Below are positions 36,746-64,000 of a stretch of DNA of 64,000 nt, one piece after another; position 1 is the first letter of the stretch; each line of letters begins with the position of its first letter. A program made the translations under genes and the position numbers. The notes beneath the pieces were generated by a model that made no database searches, was not told the origin of the DNA, and worked only from the letters and a program-made list of their open reading frames with translations. Source of the stretch: UBA1756 sp045222555 (GTDB lineage Bacteria > Bacteroidota > Bacteroidia > Bacteroidales > WCHB1-69); the NCBI GenBank assembly GCA_045222555.1, contig JBGUYY010000072.1, forward strand, positions 186,001 to 250,000, in the 5' to 3' direction.

Positions 36746-39349
36746 TTATCTGTTGGTGTCAGATGCACCATAGAATTTGCTTCTGTGGTCAACAAGCTTG
36801 CCGTCGCCAGCAATATCGTTGTAAACCAACTGCTTCACAACGTCGTTGACAGGATATCCGCCATACTGCTGTGACTGGGGGTTCTCCACGAGAACGGTTC
36901 TGTAGGCGAAGTTGGTGTATTGCATGTTGATGTATTTCTCAGCTTCCTTCTTGGCAGCTTTGTCGTCCATCTGCTGATAAGCTTTGATCTGGTTGGTAAT
37001 CTGTTCCACCATCTGGCCTTTCGTGTCAGCACCCTTTTCAACTTTGGTCACGCTCACGAGGTAGGCGTAGTTGGTGCCGCTCACCACGGCGGTCTTGCCA
37101 GCACCGAGGTCTGCGATTTTACCCACAGCGGTGCTTTCCATTGCGCCATATTCTGAGAAACCGACGGCCATCTGCTGCGGGGCGGTGCCGTACTTGCTGG
37201 CGATCTCAGCCATGTTGTTGCCGTTGAACTCTTTCTTGAGGCGTGCAATCACGGCTTCGGTCTTCTTCTCAGCCTTCATATCTCTGATAACGCGTTCTTT
37301 CATATCTTTGAAAGAGGCATCCTGAACCTCGGTGGAAGCGGTGATGCCGATTACGACAAACACTTCGCTGACGGTGGTCTCACCCGTCATCTGGTTGAAG
37401 GTGGTCAGATGGCCAATGAAGGGGTTGTGAGCCACGCTGCCGACTTCGTTGTTGGCGTTCTTGGCGTTGCTGAAGGCCCAGTTGATGGCCTCGCGGCAGT
37501 CAAGGATACCCGTGCTGACCTCTACGACATGCTGCATGCCCGTGACGGTGGTGCTGAGGATTTCGCCGCCGTTTTTCTTGGTGGCATTGACCATCTCTTC
37601 CACGGTGTTGCAGTTGGAAACCTTGTCAGCACTCTGGCGTGCTTTCTTGTCGGTGTTGGAGCTGGCAAGCACAGGAACCGGATAGAGCACATACTGGCTC
37701 TTGACAACGGGCTCTGACTTGTACAGTACCATATCTACAGTGTAAAGATTCAGGTTGTCGCGTTTGTTGATGTAGCACTCGTTGACGTTGGTGTTGATGA
37801 GTGCGTTGAACCATTTGGAGGTCATAGTGTCGTTGGAGGCGTAAATGTAGCGGCCAATACCGTCGAAGGAAGCACCATCGAGGAGGAAGTAGGGGCGAAG
37901 CACTGAGTCGGTGCCGTATTGCGCGAGGTAGGGAATCATGGCAGAGGAGTCTTGGCCATCGATAGCGGCTTTGATTTCCATTGCCTTGGCATAGGCCTGC
38001 TCTTCAGTCATGTCTTTCTCTTCCTTCGGCTTGTCGGTGTAGGGGAGAATCAGCTGGGCAATCTTGATGGAGTCGGGACGGCTCTGAATGTCTCTCACCT
38101 GACCGAAATAAATAATATTGTTATTATATAACTTCGGGGCGATGAAAGCGCTGTCTTTGCTGTTGTTGTTGACCAGAGCTTTCCACTCTGCATTCATGGC
38201 CTGGGCATGCGTGGAGAATCCGCGCGGATTGTGGCTCAGCGCATTGCGTTTCTGCAGGGCAGTCTCATCAGCTTTCAGATAAAGGGTGGTGTCCACCTGA
38301 GCGTAAGCTGCTACCATGCTGGCTCCTAACATGTTGTAGGTGTAAGGATCCTTGCTGTTCTGGGAATATTTCAGGTCAATTTTTTCGATCTTAGTGGGCT
38401 GTGACGTGAACTCCTGGATGGAGTTGCTGTTCTGCAACTGACGGAACAGGCTGTCGGCCAACTTGGCAGAGTTGACGCGGTCTTCAGTGGAGGGGTTCAC
38501 CGTGAAGTAAGCAATCTCCACATCCTTCTCGGTCTGACGAGTCATGTAGCGGTTTTTGTGCTCTTTGAAGTAAGCCTTTGCATCGCTCTCGCTGATGTCG
38601 AATTTCAGATTGTCGAAAGAGGGGTGGTTGAGGTTGATGGCCACCATCTGACCGCTGATACGGTTGTTGTTATCAGCCATCTGTGCCAGCATTTTTTTGG
38701 AGAAATGGATGGAGTTGGCAGCCAAACCGAAATAGGTATTTTCTTTAGCTTCAATGATATACATTCTTTCGATGGCCTTGTAAGCTTTGTAAAGGCTGCT
38801 CTCTTTGCTCAACTGAGTTTCCATGTCTTCAGGGCTCTGCATGGCCTGCTGGATAGCCTTGTAGATGTTGGTGATGGAGTTGTAATCCTGAACACCTTCC
38901 GTGTATTCCGCCAAAGCGTAGTTGATGACGGCGCTCATCGGAGCCTGCGGGTTGTTGACGGATTTCAACACATTTTCGCTGATCTCAGCTTTCATCTCGT
39001 TGGTGAAGGTGAGACCGAGTTTCTTCAGCTGCTCGTCGAGAATGGTCTCGTGCTGAATCTGCTGATAGGTGTATTCGTGTGCAATCTGGTTGAGCGTTGC
39101 ACTGTTGTCTTCGTACAGCGGGTTGTTGCTGTTCATGATTTTGAGGAACTCGTAGTTCTGCTGGAAATACTCGCTATAGAGGCTTCCTGTTGCGTCAGCG
39201 TCAATTCTGTGGTTGCCCACCTGCATGACGGTGTTTCTTCCGATATTCACCACGTTCGTCAAGTCACCAACGATGAATGCCAAAAGTGCAATACCGATGA
39301 TAATCATCAAAAAAACTCCATGTTTGCGAATTTTGCCAATTGCTGCCAT
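36746..39349 (-). CDS. PpiD-like periplasmic foldase with degenerate parvulin domain
   Basis: The 867-residue product has one amino-terminal membrane helix (GVFLMIIIGIALLAFIVGDL) and then a SurA/PpiD-type chaperone domain (LYSEYFQQNYEFLK, EYTYQQIQHETILDEQLKKL). A parvulin-like stretch starts at SRPDSIKIAQLILPY but lacks the GGDLGW-type active-site loop. A long helical tail follows. It likely assists folding of outer membrane and secreted proteins, perhaps as a chaperone without isomerase activity. Relative to the usual Bacteroides homologues (about 710 residues) it is long. A -7-like TAATTTTG sits upstream at the ribF end. Confidence 0.8.
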   Translation of the reverse strand: MAAIGKIRKHGVFLMIIIGIALLAFIVGDLTNVVNIGRNTVMQVGNHRIDADATGSLYSEYFQQNYEFLKIMNSNNPLYEDNSATLNQIAHEYTYQQIQHETILDEQLKKLGLTFTNEMKAEISENVLKSVNNPQAPMSAVINYALAEYTEGVQDYNSITNIYKAIQQAMQSPEDMETQLSKESSLYKAYKAIERMYIIEAKENTYFGLAANSIHFSKKMLAQMADNNNRISGQMVAINLNHPSFDNLKFDISESDAKAYFKEHKNRYMTRQTEKDVEIAYFTVNPSTEDRVNSAKLADSLFRQLQNSNSIQEFTSQPTKIEKIDLKYSQNSKDPYTYNMLGASMVAAYAQVDTTLYLKADETALQKRNALSHNPRGFSTHAQAMNAEWKALVNNNSKDSAFIAPKLYNNNIIYFGQVRDIQSRPDSIKIAQLILPYTDKPKEEKDMTEEQAYAKAMEIKAAIDGQDSSAMIPYLAQYGTDSVLRPYFLLDGASFDGIGRYIYASNDTMTSKWFNALINTNVNECYINKRDNLNLYTVDMVLYKSEPVVKSQYVLYPVPVLASSNTDKKARQSADKVSNCNTVEEMVNATKKNGGEILSTTVTGMQHVVEVSTGILDCREAINWAFSNAKNANNEVGSVAHNPFIGHLTTFNQMTGETTVSEVFVVIGITASTEVQDASFKDMKERVIRDMKAEKKTEAVIARLKKEFNGNNMAEIASKYGTAPQQMAVGFSEYGAMESTAVGKIADLGAGKTAVVSGTNYAYLVSVTKVEKGADTKGQMVEQITNQIKAYQQMDDKAAKKEAEKYINMQYTNFAYRTVLVENPQSQQYGGYPVNDVVKQLVYNDIAGDGKLVDHRSKFYGASDTNR

Positions 39350-39451
39350 TTCTTTCTTCTTTTATTATTAATTTGTTAATTTTCTATTTTGTGTTATGAT
39401 ACAAAATTTAGGGTGCAAAATTACGATTTTTTTTCAGATGATGTAAATTTT

Positions 39452-40018
39452 CTAATTTTTTTTGTAGGGATGTCCAAGAAGGATTTCTGCTTTCGTAAAT
39501 TCTTTATTCATAATATGTTCCCTAATTTTGGAAGAACGCACTTTGTTTTCCTCCATGATGAATTCCGGAATCTGGATGATTTCGATGGAATTTTTTTCAC
39601 AGATTTCACGCATCGACGAGCGGTTCCCCTCGCGGTTGTGACCGAAGTTGTGGTTGGGACCCATCACGATGGCTTTCACTCCGATTTTGTCGATGAGCAT
39701 GCGGAGAAAATCATCGTAGCGCATCTGTGCCAGTTCAGGAGTGAAGGGAAGAATGATGAGGTGGTCAATATTTTCTGAATCAATTAGTTGTATATTTTCT
39801 TCAGGTGTGCAGATGAGGAAGAAATCGCGCTCGGGATGCAGCACCTGCTGCGGGTGTGGCTGGAACGTGATGACCACACTTTCGCCACCCAATCGTTGGG
39901 CCGCCTCCCTCACGTATGCCAAAATCTGGCGATGCCCTAAATGCACCCCGTCGAATGCCCCCACTGCTATGACGGCATTGCGAATGTTAGGAAGGTTGTC
40001 TATGCCATTGTGTATCAT
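39452..40018 (-). CDS. ribF: FAD synthetase domain protein, RibF without the riboflavin kinase half
   Basis: The 188-residue product is the adenylyltransferase half of the normally bifunctional RibF: AVGAFDGVHLGHRQIL carries the nucleotide-binding HxGH, and later GPNHNFGHNREGN and RSSKIREHI are family motifs. It ends GHPYKKN, exactly where the riboflavin kinase domain would start. An eight-A run precedes the stop, but no frame behind it encodes a kinase domain. Only 102 bases separate it from the PpiD-like gene. It can therefore make FAD from FMN at best; the FMN supply must come from elsewhere. The upstream hairpin pair is described separately. Confidence 0.8.
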   Translation of the reverse strand: MIHNGIDNLPNIRNAVIAVGAFDGVHLGHRQILAYVREAAQRLGGESVVITFQPHPQQVLHPERDFFLICTPEENIQLIDSENIDHLIILPFTPELAQMRYDDFLRMLIDKIGVKAIVMGPNHNFGHNREGNRSSMREICEKNSIEIIQIPEFIMEENKVRSSKIREHIMNKEFTKAEILLGHPYKKN

Positions 40019-40035
40019 GTGGTTGATTCGTTGTT

Positions 40036-40079
40036 CCCCACGCGTTGCGTGAGGTTAGTATTGCTTGCCCCTTCGGGGC
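40036..40079. repeat. Two adjacent short hairpins upstream of ribF
   Basis: CACGC-GTT-GCGTG (40039-40051, extended by outer C-G pairs) is followed by GCCCC-TTC-GGGGC (40067-40079). Both are perfect short stems with three-base loops. On the minus strand they lie between oppC's stop and ribF. They look like a dispersed repeat or a weak bidirectional stop signal; no T tract is adjacent. Confidence 0.45.
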
Positions 40080-40095
40080 GGCTTAATGTACAATG

Positions 40096-40148
40096 TTTAG
40101 TTTTTAGTTTTCAATTTTCAATTCTCAATTCTCAATTCTCAATTCTCC
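40096..40148. repeat. Intergenic CAATTTTC/CTCAA repeat tract, copy 4
   Basis: The most regular copy: TTTTCAATTTTCAATTCTCA followed by three more AATTCTC units. It overlaps the last codons of the OppC-type permease gene. Confidence 0.65.
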
Positions 40149-41257
40149 TTCACTCGTATCGCACTCTGTATCGCATTGCCAATCAACATGAAAGCGAGCA
40201 CCAACAGCATGATGGCGATGCCCGGCACAATGGCCAAATAGGCGTTGTCAAGCACGATGTAGGCGTAATTTTCTTTCATCATCATGCCCCACGACGGGGT
40301 AGGGGGCTGCACGCCCAAACCGAGGAAACTCAATCCTGCCTCCATCAGAATGGCCGACGAGAAATTCGAGGCCGCAATCACGATGACCGTGCCCGCCACG
40401 TTGGGCAACAAGTGTTTGACAATGATGTGCAAACTACTGTATCCTAATGATTTGCCAGCTTCTACAAACTCTTTTTCGCGCAGACTCATCATCTGTCCGC
40501 GCACCACCCTTGCCACATCCACCCACATGGTGAGTCCGAGGGCAAGGAAAATCTGCCAAAAGCCTTTTCCCAGTGCGAAGCTGAGCGCAATGACCAACAG
40601 CAGGGTGGGGATGGACCATACCACGTTGATGAACCACATTAGCACATCGTCCACCCACCCGCGGAAATAACCCGCGATGGAGCCGATGATGATGCCGATA
40701 ATCAGCGCGATAGTCACCGAGATGCCGCCCACCGCCAGACTGATACGGGTGCCGATGAGCAGCTGGCTCAGCACGTCGCGGCCGTAGCGGTCGGTGCCCA
40801 GCAGGAACCGCTTGGTGATGACAGGCTCGTCGTCGCTGATGTCACCGCGAGCATACCCGCTCTCGGAGGTTCCGCTGCACTCGAACAGCCGCACATACAC
40901 GCTGTCGCCGCTTTCGCGATAGCTATCTTTTTCTATTGGAATAGTTTGGTATTCAGATGGTTGTCCGAACAACATCCGATGAAAAAAGGAAGAATGTTCC
41001 ACCTCGGTGGCGCTTTTCAACTGCAGTTCCTGAACGGTGAATCCAGGCTTGCGGAGTGCGATTTCCAACTGCTGGTGGTTACAGTAAGGAGTGGAATCCG
41101 GGGTGATGAGATAGCCCAGCACGGCGACCAGCACGACCAGCAGGATGAAGCCTAACGACACCATCCCCATCTTGTCCTTGCGGAAGCGCTTCCAGGTCAG
41201 CTCCGACAACGAAACCGCCTGATATTCCTTCCTTTTCCACCATTTTACCATCCCCAT
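40139..41257 (-). CDS. ABC transporter permease of the OppC/DppC type
   Basis: The 372-residue product is an inner membrane permease with the signature of the peptide/nickel class: FLLGTDRYGRDVLSQLLIGT, and the EAA-loop segment EAGKSLGYSSLHIIVKHLLP. Five to six helices follow the first one. Between helix 1 and helix 2 there is a soluble insert of about 90 residues (NHQQLEIALRKPGFTVQELQ onward), as in other Bacteroidetes homologues. No OppB, OppD/F or binding protein gene lies in the window on this strand, so partners must be elsewhere. It probably transports peptides; the substrate is not determined. Confidence 0.88.
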   Translation of the reverse strand: MGMVKWWKRKEYQAVSLSELTWKRFRKDKMGMVSLGFILLVVLVAVLGYLITPDSTPYCNHQQLEIALRKPGFTVQELQLKSATEVEHSSFFHRMLFGQPSEYQTIPIEKDSYRESGDSVYVRLFECSGTSESGYARGDISDDEPVITKRFLLGTDRYGRDVLSQLLIGTRISLAVGGISVTIALIIGIIIGSIAGYFRGWVDDVLMWFINVVWSIPTLLLVIALSFALGKGFWQIFLALGLTMWVDVARVVRGQMMSLREKEFVEAGKSLGYSSLHIIVKHLLPNVAGTVIVIAASNFSSAILMEAGLSFLGLGVQPPTPSWGMMMKENYAYIVLDNAYLAIVPGIAIMLLVLAFMLIGNAIQSAIRVKEN

Positions 41258-41366
41258 AAATCCTCAAATCTTCAAATCTCTCAAATCTTCAACTCCTCAA
41301 CTCCTCCACCTCTCTAATCTCCAACTTCTAAACTCTAAACTCTTAACTCTTAACTCTTAACTCCTA
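41258..41366. repeat. Intergenic pyrimidine-rich repeat tract, copy 5 (divergent)
   Basis: A 109-base tract made of units such as TCAAATCTTCAAATCTCTCAA and, near its end, four repeats of the CTCTTAA type. It fills the kamD-oppC gap and overlaps the last kamD codons. The units differ from copies 1-4, so the family is loose. Confidence 0.55.
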
Positions 41367-42913
41367 TTCTTCATCCTCTCAATGAACGGGTTGAAATAAT
41401 TCTCCCCTTTCGCGGTCACGCCGGCGAGACCCTTGCCGCCGGTCTTGCTGCGCTTGATATCGGCAAAAATACCTTTGCTAAGTGCTTCAAACAGCCCCTC
41501 TTTTACCATCTCTTCGAGGAGTGCGATGGCGTCGTCGAGTACTTTAGCGGCGCGGGTGCGGATGATACCGCCCTCTTTGAATTCCACATCCTCGCCGATG
41601 CTCTTCATGTTGTTGAAGATGTAGCGGGCGTTCTCAATGGAGAGATAACGGTCGCTCATGAAGGGGGTGTGGATAGCCTCGGTGGGCATACCGAGCAGCT
41701 GGATGCCTTGATGGGTCCAGATGCCGATGACGTTGAAGAGCGCGTCTTGGATATGGCCACGGAAGATATTGCCGGTCATGAACTTGGTGGGCGGCATGTA
41801 CTTGAGCGTGGCCTTCGGGAAAATCTCGCGGGTCATCTGGGCCTGTGCGAGCTCATAGAGGAAGCCATTCTCCAACATCGGGTCCATCTCGAAAGCGTGA
41901 CCGAGTCCCATCTGCTCTTCGGGCAGACCAGCCAGCAGGGCCAGCTGTTCGTTGATGAGGTCGGAGGCGAGCACGGTGTGCGCGGCCTCCACGGCATCGG
42001 CAGTGGTGAGGTAGTTGTCCTCGCCGGTGTTGATGATGACGCCTGCGAAGCCGTTGATGACGCGGGAGAAGTACTGGTCGATGAGCGTTCTTTGCGGATT
42101 GATGTCGCGGAAGAGGATGCCGTAGAGGGCGTCGTTAAGCATCACGTCGAGGCGTTCCAATGCGCCCATGGCAGCGATTTCAGGCATGCAAAGTCCTGAA
42201 CAATAATTACATAAGCGAATGTAACGGCCTTGCTCTTCTCCCACTTCGTCAAGCGCTTTACGCATAATGCGGAAGTTCTCCTGTGTGGCGAAAGTGCCGC
42301 CGAAACCTTCGGTGGTGGCACCATAAGGCACGTAGTCGAGAAGGCTCTGTCCGGTGGTACGGATCACGGCGATGACATCGGCGCCCTGACGTGCACCGGC
42401 CTGTGCCTGCACCACGTCTTCGTAGATGTTACCCGTGGCCACAATGATATAGAGGTACGGCTTGGGACCTTCTCCGATGGTATTCAGGTATTGGTTTCTC
42501 TTGGCCACATTGCCCTTGATGCGTTCCATGCAGGCATCCACATAGGGCGTGACGGCCTTCTGGATCTCTTCGGGAGAGTGAAGCTTCAGCTGCGTGATGT
42601 CGAGCTGACCGTTCATCATGGCTTCCGCAATCTCCTGCGGATTTTTGCCCGTCTCGATAATGGCGTTTCCAATGTAAAAGAAAACGCCTTCTTTTAACAC
42701 GCCTTTTTCCTGCAGGGCATTCACCACCACATTGGGGAGCGGTACGTCGTTGCTGTCGATGCCGTCGATGCCGATAAGGCGGCAAAGTGTACGTTCCACT
42801 GCAACTGTCGTGTATCCGTCAACGAATTTTTGTACGTCGTCGGCAATGTCTCCAGCTAATTTTTTGGCATATTTAACCTTCTGAAAATCAAGACCTAATT
42901 TACTTTTTTCCAT
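41357..42913 (-). CDS. kamD: Lysine 5,6-aminomutase alpha subunit
   Basis: The B12- and PLP-dependent enzyme moves the terminal amino group of beta-lysine or D-lysine to C5 in anaerobic lysine fermentation. The 518-residue product matches the KamD family in length and content: KLGLDFQKVKYAKKLAGDIA, KPYLYIIVATGNIYEDVVQA, DVIAVIRTTGQSLLDYVPYG, GLCMPEIAAMGALERLDVML and AEFRDI-like barrel strands. The partner KamE carries the cobalamin domain. No kamE, kamA, kdd, kce or kal gene is adjacent: the downstream neighbour is an OppC-type permease and the upstream one a divergent antiporter gene. It has a good promoter (42965-42995). Confidence 0.9.
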   Translation of the reverse strand: MEKSKLGLDFQKVKYAKKLAGDIADDVQKFVDGYTTVAVERTLCRLIGIDGIDSNDVPLPNVVVNALQEKGVLKEGVFFYIGNAIIETGKNPQEIAEAMMNGQLDITQLKLHSPEEIQKAVTPYVDACMERIKGNVAKRNQYLNTIGEGPKPYLYIIVATGNIYEDVVQAQAGARQGADVIAVIRTTGQSLLDYVPYGATTEGFGGTFATQENFRIMRKALDEVGEEQGRYIRLCNYCSGLCMPEIAAMGALERLDVMLNDALYGILFRDINPQRTLIDQYFSRVINGFAGVIINTGEDNYLTTADAVEAAHTVLASDLINEQLALLAGLPEEQMGLGHAFEMDPMLENGFLYELAQAQMTREIFPKATLKYMPPTKFMTGNIFRGHIQDALFNVIGIWTHQGIQLLGMPTEAIHTPFMSDRYLSIENARYIFNNMKSIGEDVEFKEGGIIRTRAAKVLDDAIALLEEMVKEGLFEALSKGIFADIKRSKTGGKGLAGVTAKGENYFNPFIERMKNRS

Positions 42914-42964
42914 TCTTTTTATGTTGAATTTTATAAAATAATCCTATTATCGCAATTTAGTTTG

Positions 42965-42995
42965 CAAAATTACAAAACAATTTGAAATTGACAAA
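42965..42995 (-). promoter_or_regulatory. Promoter of kamD
   Basis: On the minus strand TTTG (42992-42995) and TAATTTTG (42965-42972) are separated by exactly 19 bases, the full Bacteroidetes promoter pattern. The start codon at 42913 is 51 bases downstream. Confidence 0.75.
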
Positions 42996-43017
42996 TGGCA
43001 GTTTGCGGCTTTTTTTG

Positions 43018-43025
43018 TAACTTTG
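43018..43025 (+). promoter_or_regulatory. -7 promoter box for the cation/proton antiporter gene
   Basis: TAACTTTG matches TAnnTTTG and lies 19 bases before the ATG at 43045. It is back to back with the kamD promoter. Confidence 0.5.
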
Positions 43026-43044
43026 CAGCCTCAAAAAATACGGT

Positions 43045-44820
43045 ATGTCTGAAGACCTTCACTTGGTAAGCGACTTGGCGCTCATTCTCATTTCTGCTGG
43101 GGTAATGACCGTGATATTCAAGCTGTTGAAACAGCCATTGGTGTTGGGATACATTGTGGCAGGTTTCTTGGTAGGCCCCCATTTTAATTTATTCCCCACC
43201 ATCATGGAGCAGAACTCTGTACACGAATGGTCGGAAATCGGAATTATATTTTTGCTGTTTGCCCTCGGTCTGGAATTCAGTTTCCGAAAGCTTTTCAAGG
43301 TGGGGGCTACTGCCATCATTGCCTCTGTTGCCGAGATTGTCATCATGTTTTGCGTGGGCTTTTTCTCAGGATATCTGATGGGATGGAGCGTGATGGAAAG
43401 TATCTTCTTAGGCGGTATGCTGGCCATGTCGTCCACTACCATCATTATCAAAGCTTTTGATGATTTGGGGTTGAAGAAAGAGGGTTTTGCCGACATCACC
43501 ATGGTCATCCTGATCATTCAGGATATTGTGGCCATCTTAATGATGGTCTTGCTCTCCACTGCCGCTGTCAGTCAGCAGGTGGATGGCACGGATATGCTGC
43601 TGTGCATTCTGAAGCTGGTGTTTTTCATGGTGCTTTGGTTTGTGGTGGGCATTTCGGTCATCCCTACTTTTTTTAGAAAAGCAAAAAAATACATCAACCA
43701 TGAGACCCTGCTCATCATTTCGATAGGGCTCTGTTTTGGGATGGTGGTCTTAGCCAACTATGTGGGTTTCTCCTCAGCGTTGGGTGCTTTTGTAATGGGT
43801 TCTATTCTTTCAGAAACCATTGAGGCTGAGCATATTGAGAGTTTGTTGAAGAGTGTGAAGGATCTTTTTGGGGCGATTTTTTTCGTGTCAGTGGGCATGA
43901 TGGTGGATTTCCATATTTTGGCTGAACACTGGACCACGGTGTTGGCACTGACCATCATTGTGTTGGTGGTGAAAGCGCTGATTTCTACCTTTAGTGTGCT
44001 GATAGCGGGCGAGGACTTGAAGACCTCCCTGCAGGTGGGTTTCAGCCTGGCCCAAATCGGAGAGTTTGCCTTTATTATTGCGGCTCTTGGAGTTTCGTTG
44101 AATGTGATGAATCCCATCATTTACCCGATCATTGTGGTGGTGGCGGTCATCAGCACGTTCACAACGCCATACAGCATTCGCCTGGCGGCGCCGGTGTTCC
44201 GTTTTTTAGACAAACGAATGCCCGAAAAGCTGAAGCGCACGCTTGATTCCTATCGCCTGTTGGGCGGCGGCAGCAAGTTCGGCAGCGGTTGGCGAAAGGT
44301 GATTTCCACTTCGCTGGTGCGTACGATCATCTTCGGAGTCTGCAGTTTTGCGGTGGTGTTGGTGTCGGTGAAGTTCCTTTATCCTTTCACCCATGCCGAG
44401 TTGAAGGATACGCTGAAGCATGAGTGGGTTATCAATCTGCTCAATTGTAGTGTGACATTGGGTGCGCTTTCGCCTTTCCTGCTGGGGTTGATCAGGCACG
44501 GTAGCCGTACGCAGGTGGTGTATGCACAGTTGTGGCGGCAGAACCGGGCCAACCGCATCGCCATTGTGGCATGGACCCTATTGAGGATTTTCGCCGCCTG
44601 CATGTTTGTTGTGGCGGTGCTGTCCAAGACTTTCAATGCCAGCCTGTGGGCTCTGATTCCTATCGCCATTGTGTTGGTGCTGTTCCTCGGCTTGTCGCGC
44701 AATGTGCTGAATCGGTATGTGCGGCTGGAGGAGAATTTTATGCAGAATTTGAATGCAAAAGAGCAAGAAAATGCCACATCGTTGCCGGAACTTGATGACA
44801 TGAGTGAGGTGAAAAGGTAG
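43045..44820 (+). CDS. CPA2-family monovalent cation/proton antiporter
   Basis: The 591-residue product is an inner membrane antiporter of the KefB/Na+-H+ type with about 12 helices in the first 390 residues (LALILISAGVMTVIFKLLK, IGIIFLLFALGLEFSF, MAMSS-type loops in GGMLAMSSTTIIIKAF, and FSLAQIGEFAFIIAALGVSL). Two further helices follow. The usual regulatory RCK/TrkA-N domains of KefB are missing; the carboxy terminus is instead a short charged tail. It probably exchanges Na+ or K+ for protons. It stands alone, with its own promoter and a strong terminator. Confidence 0.9.
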   Translation: MSEDLHLVSDLALILISAGVMTVIFKLLKQPLVLGYIVAGFLVGPHFNLFPTIMEQNSVHEWSEIGIIFLLFALGLEFSFRKLFKVGATAIIASVAEIVIMFCVGFFSGYLMGWSVMESIFLGGMLAMSSTTIIIKAFDDLGLKKEGFADITMVILIIQDIVAILMMVLLSTAAVSQQVDGTDMLLCILKLVFFMVLWFVVGISVIPTFFRKAKKYINHETLLIISIGLCFGMVVLANYVGFSSALGAFVMGSILSETIEAEHIESLLKSVKDLFGAIFFVSVGMMVDFHILAEHWTTVLALTIIVLVVKALISTFSVLIAGEDLKTSLQVGFSLAQIGEFAFIIAALGVSLNVMNPIIYPIIVVVAVISTFTTPYSIRLAAPVFRFLDKRMPEKLKRTLDSYRLLGGGSKFGSGWRKVISTSLVRTIIFGVCSFAVVLVSVKFLYPFTHAELKDTLKHEWVINLLNCSVTLGALSPFLLGLIRHGSRTQVVYAQLWRQNRANRIAIVAWTLLRIFAACMFVVAVLSKTFNASLWALIPIAIVLVLFLGLSRNVLNRYVRLEENFMQNLNAKEQENATSLPELDDMSEVKR

Positions 44821-44844
44821 TTGCGGAAACGTGGTTGTTATCAT

Positions 44845-44887
44845 AAGGCGCTGACTGATAGTTCAGTCAGCGCCTTTTCTTTTTTTT
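44845..44887 (+). terminator. Strong rho-independent terminator after the antiporter gene
   Basis: A perfect 14-bp stem (44845-44858 with 44863-44876) has a TAGT loop and is followed by a T-rich tract to 44887. It isolates the antiporter from the giant gene. Confidence 0.92.
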
Positions 44888-44967
44888 AGTAAATAATATT
44901 CATTATAAGGGCAACATTTTTCGGGGAAAAAGGTATAAAAAAGGAATGGAGAAAGGAATATTTTTCG

Positions 44968-44975
44968 TAATTTTG
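44968..44975 (+). promoter_or_regulatory. -7 promoter box for the giant adhesin-like gene
   Basis: TAATTTTG matches TAnnTTTG and lies 60 bases before the ATG at 45035. No -33 TTTG is seen at the standard spacing. Confidence 0.45.
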
Positions 44976-45034
44976 CTGTTTCTTGCGAGAATGTGGGATT
45001 GTTAAACTGAACTTACTGAATGACAAATAGTTAT

Positions 45035-64000
<18,966 letters not shown>

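Noticed and set aside
38558..39379. Hydrophobic open frame opposite the PpiD-like gene
   Set aside because: The apparent membrane protein is the complement of the coiled chaperone region; no promoter in the right place.
39452..39470. Frameshift in the eight-A run as the cause of the short RibF
   Set aside because: Neither of the other frames after the run encodes riboflavin kinase motifs, and the next gene starts about 100 bases later.

Overview
The window looks like a chromosome segment of a member of the Bacteroidota, most likely order Bacteroidales. The signs are a GldG-family gene, DUF4340, DUF4249 and DUF4199 proteins, a carboxypeptidase-regulatory-type TonB receptor, an EF-G2-type translation factor, many promoters with the Bacteroidetes -7 box TAnnTTTG, no evident Shine-Dalgarno sequences, and a giant secreted SprB/HYR-type repeat protein. 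A kamD gene hints at lysine fermentation in an anaerobe. No tRNA, rRNA, CRISPR array, insertion sequence or phage gene was seen. No gene-free stretch exceeds about 300 bases.

Layout. 1-2750: the end of gldG and a DUF4340 gene. 2766-4220: a secreted beta-helix protein. 4498-7190: five ribosomal protein genes (rplC, rplD, rplW, rplB, rpsS), closed by a strong terminator. This is an S10-type cluster lacking both rpsJ and everything from rplV onward. 7255-13126 (minus strand): dusB, rplY, the EF-G2 paralogue, dnaJ, grpE. 13300-15524: serine dehydratase and a DUF4249 lipoprotein. 15536-21671 (minus): TonB receptor, lytic transglycosylase, uvrA. 21780-26708: an RNA methylase, a glycosyltransferase, a small OmpA-like protein and parC. 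26907-29397: an acyltransferase, a GT2 and a GT9, probably for lipopolysaccharide or another surface glycan. 29456-33219: small accessory genes (NERD-zinc ribbon protein, two lipoproteins, two unknowns). One of these lipoproteins ends on the slippery heptamer A AAA AAG directly before its stop, with an open -1 frame behind it.

33307-42913 (minus): rluA, panB, a membrane GT2, DUF4199, a PpiD-like foldase, a one-domain RibF, an OppC-type permease and a lone kamD. 43045-44820: a CPA2 cation/proton antiporter followed by a 14-bp-stem terminator. From 45035 to the right edge one reading frame stays open for more than 6,320 codons. It encodes a giant secreted protein: signal peptide, a pre-peptidase-like domain, Ig/PKD-like domains, beta-helix-like parts, a glycine-rich linker with a (GGC)n tract, then about 32 HYR-like modules of about 90 residues. 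Six three-domain cassettes (PKD-SprB-PKD) punctuate these in runs of 7, 4, 7, 4, 4, 4 and at least 2. Part of this array is a 2.9-kb block repeated about 4.5 kb downstream.

Taken together, the window mixes core translation, repair and folding genes with cell-envelope genes, and its last 19 kb is devoted to one enormous cell-surface or secreted protein. GldG and the giant protein are compatible with type IX secretion, but no type IX core gene or C-terminal sorting domain lies inside the window.
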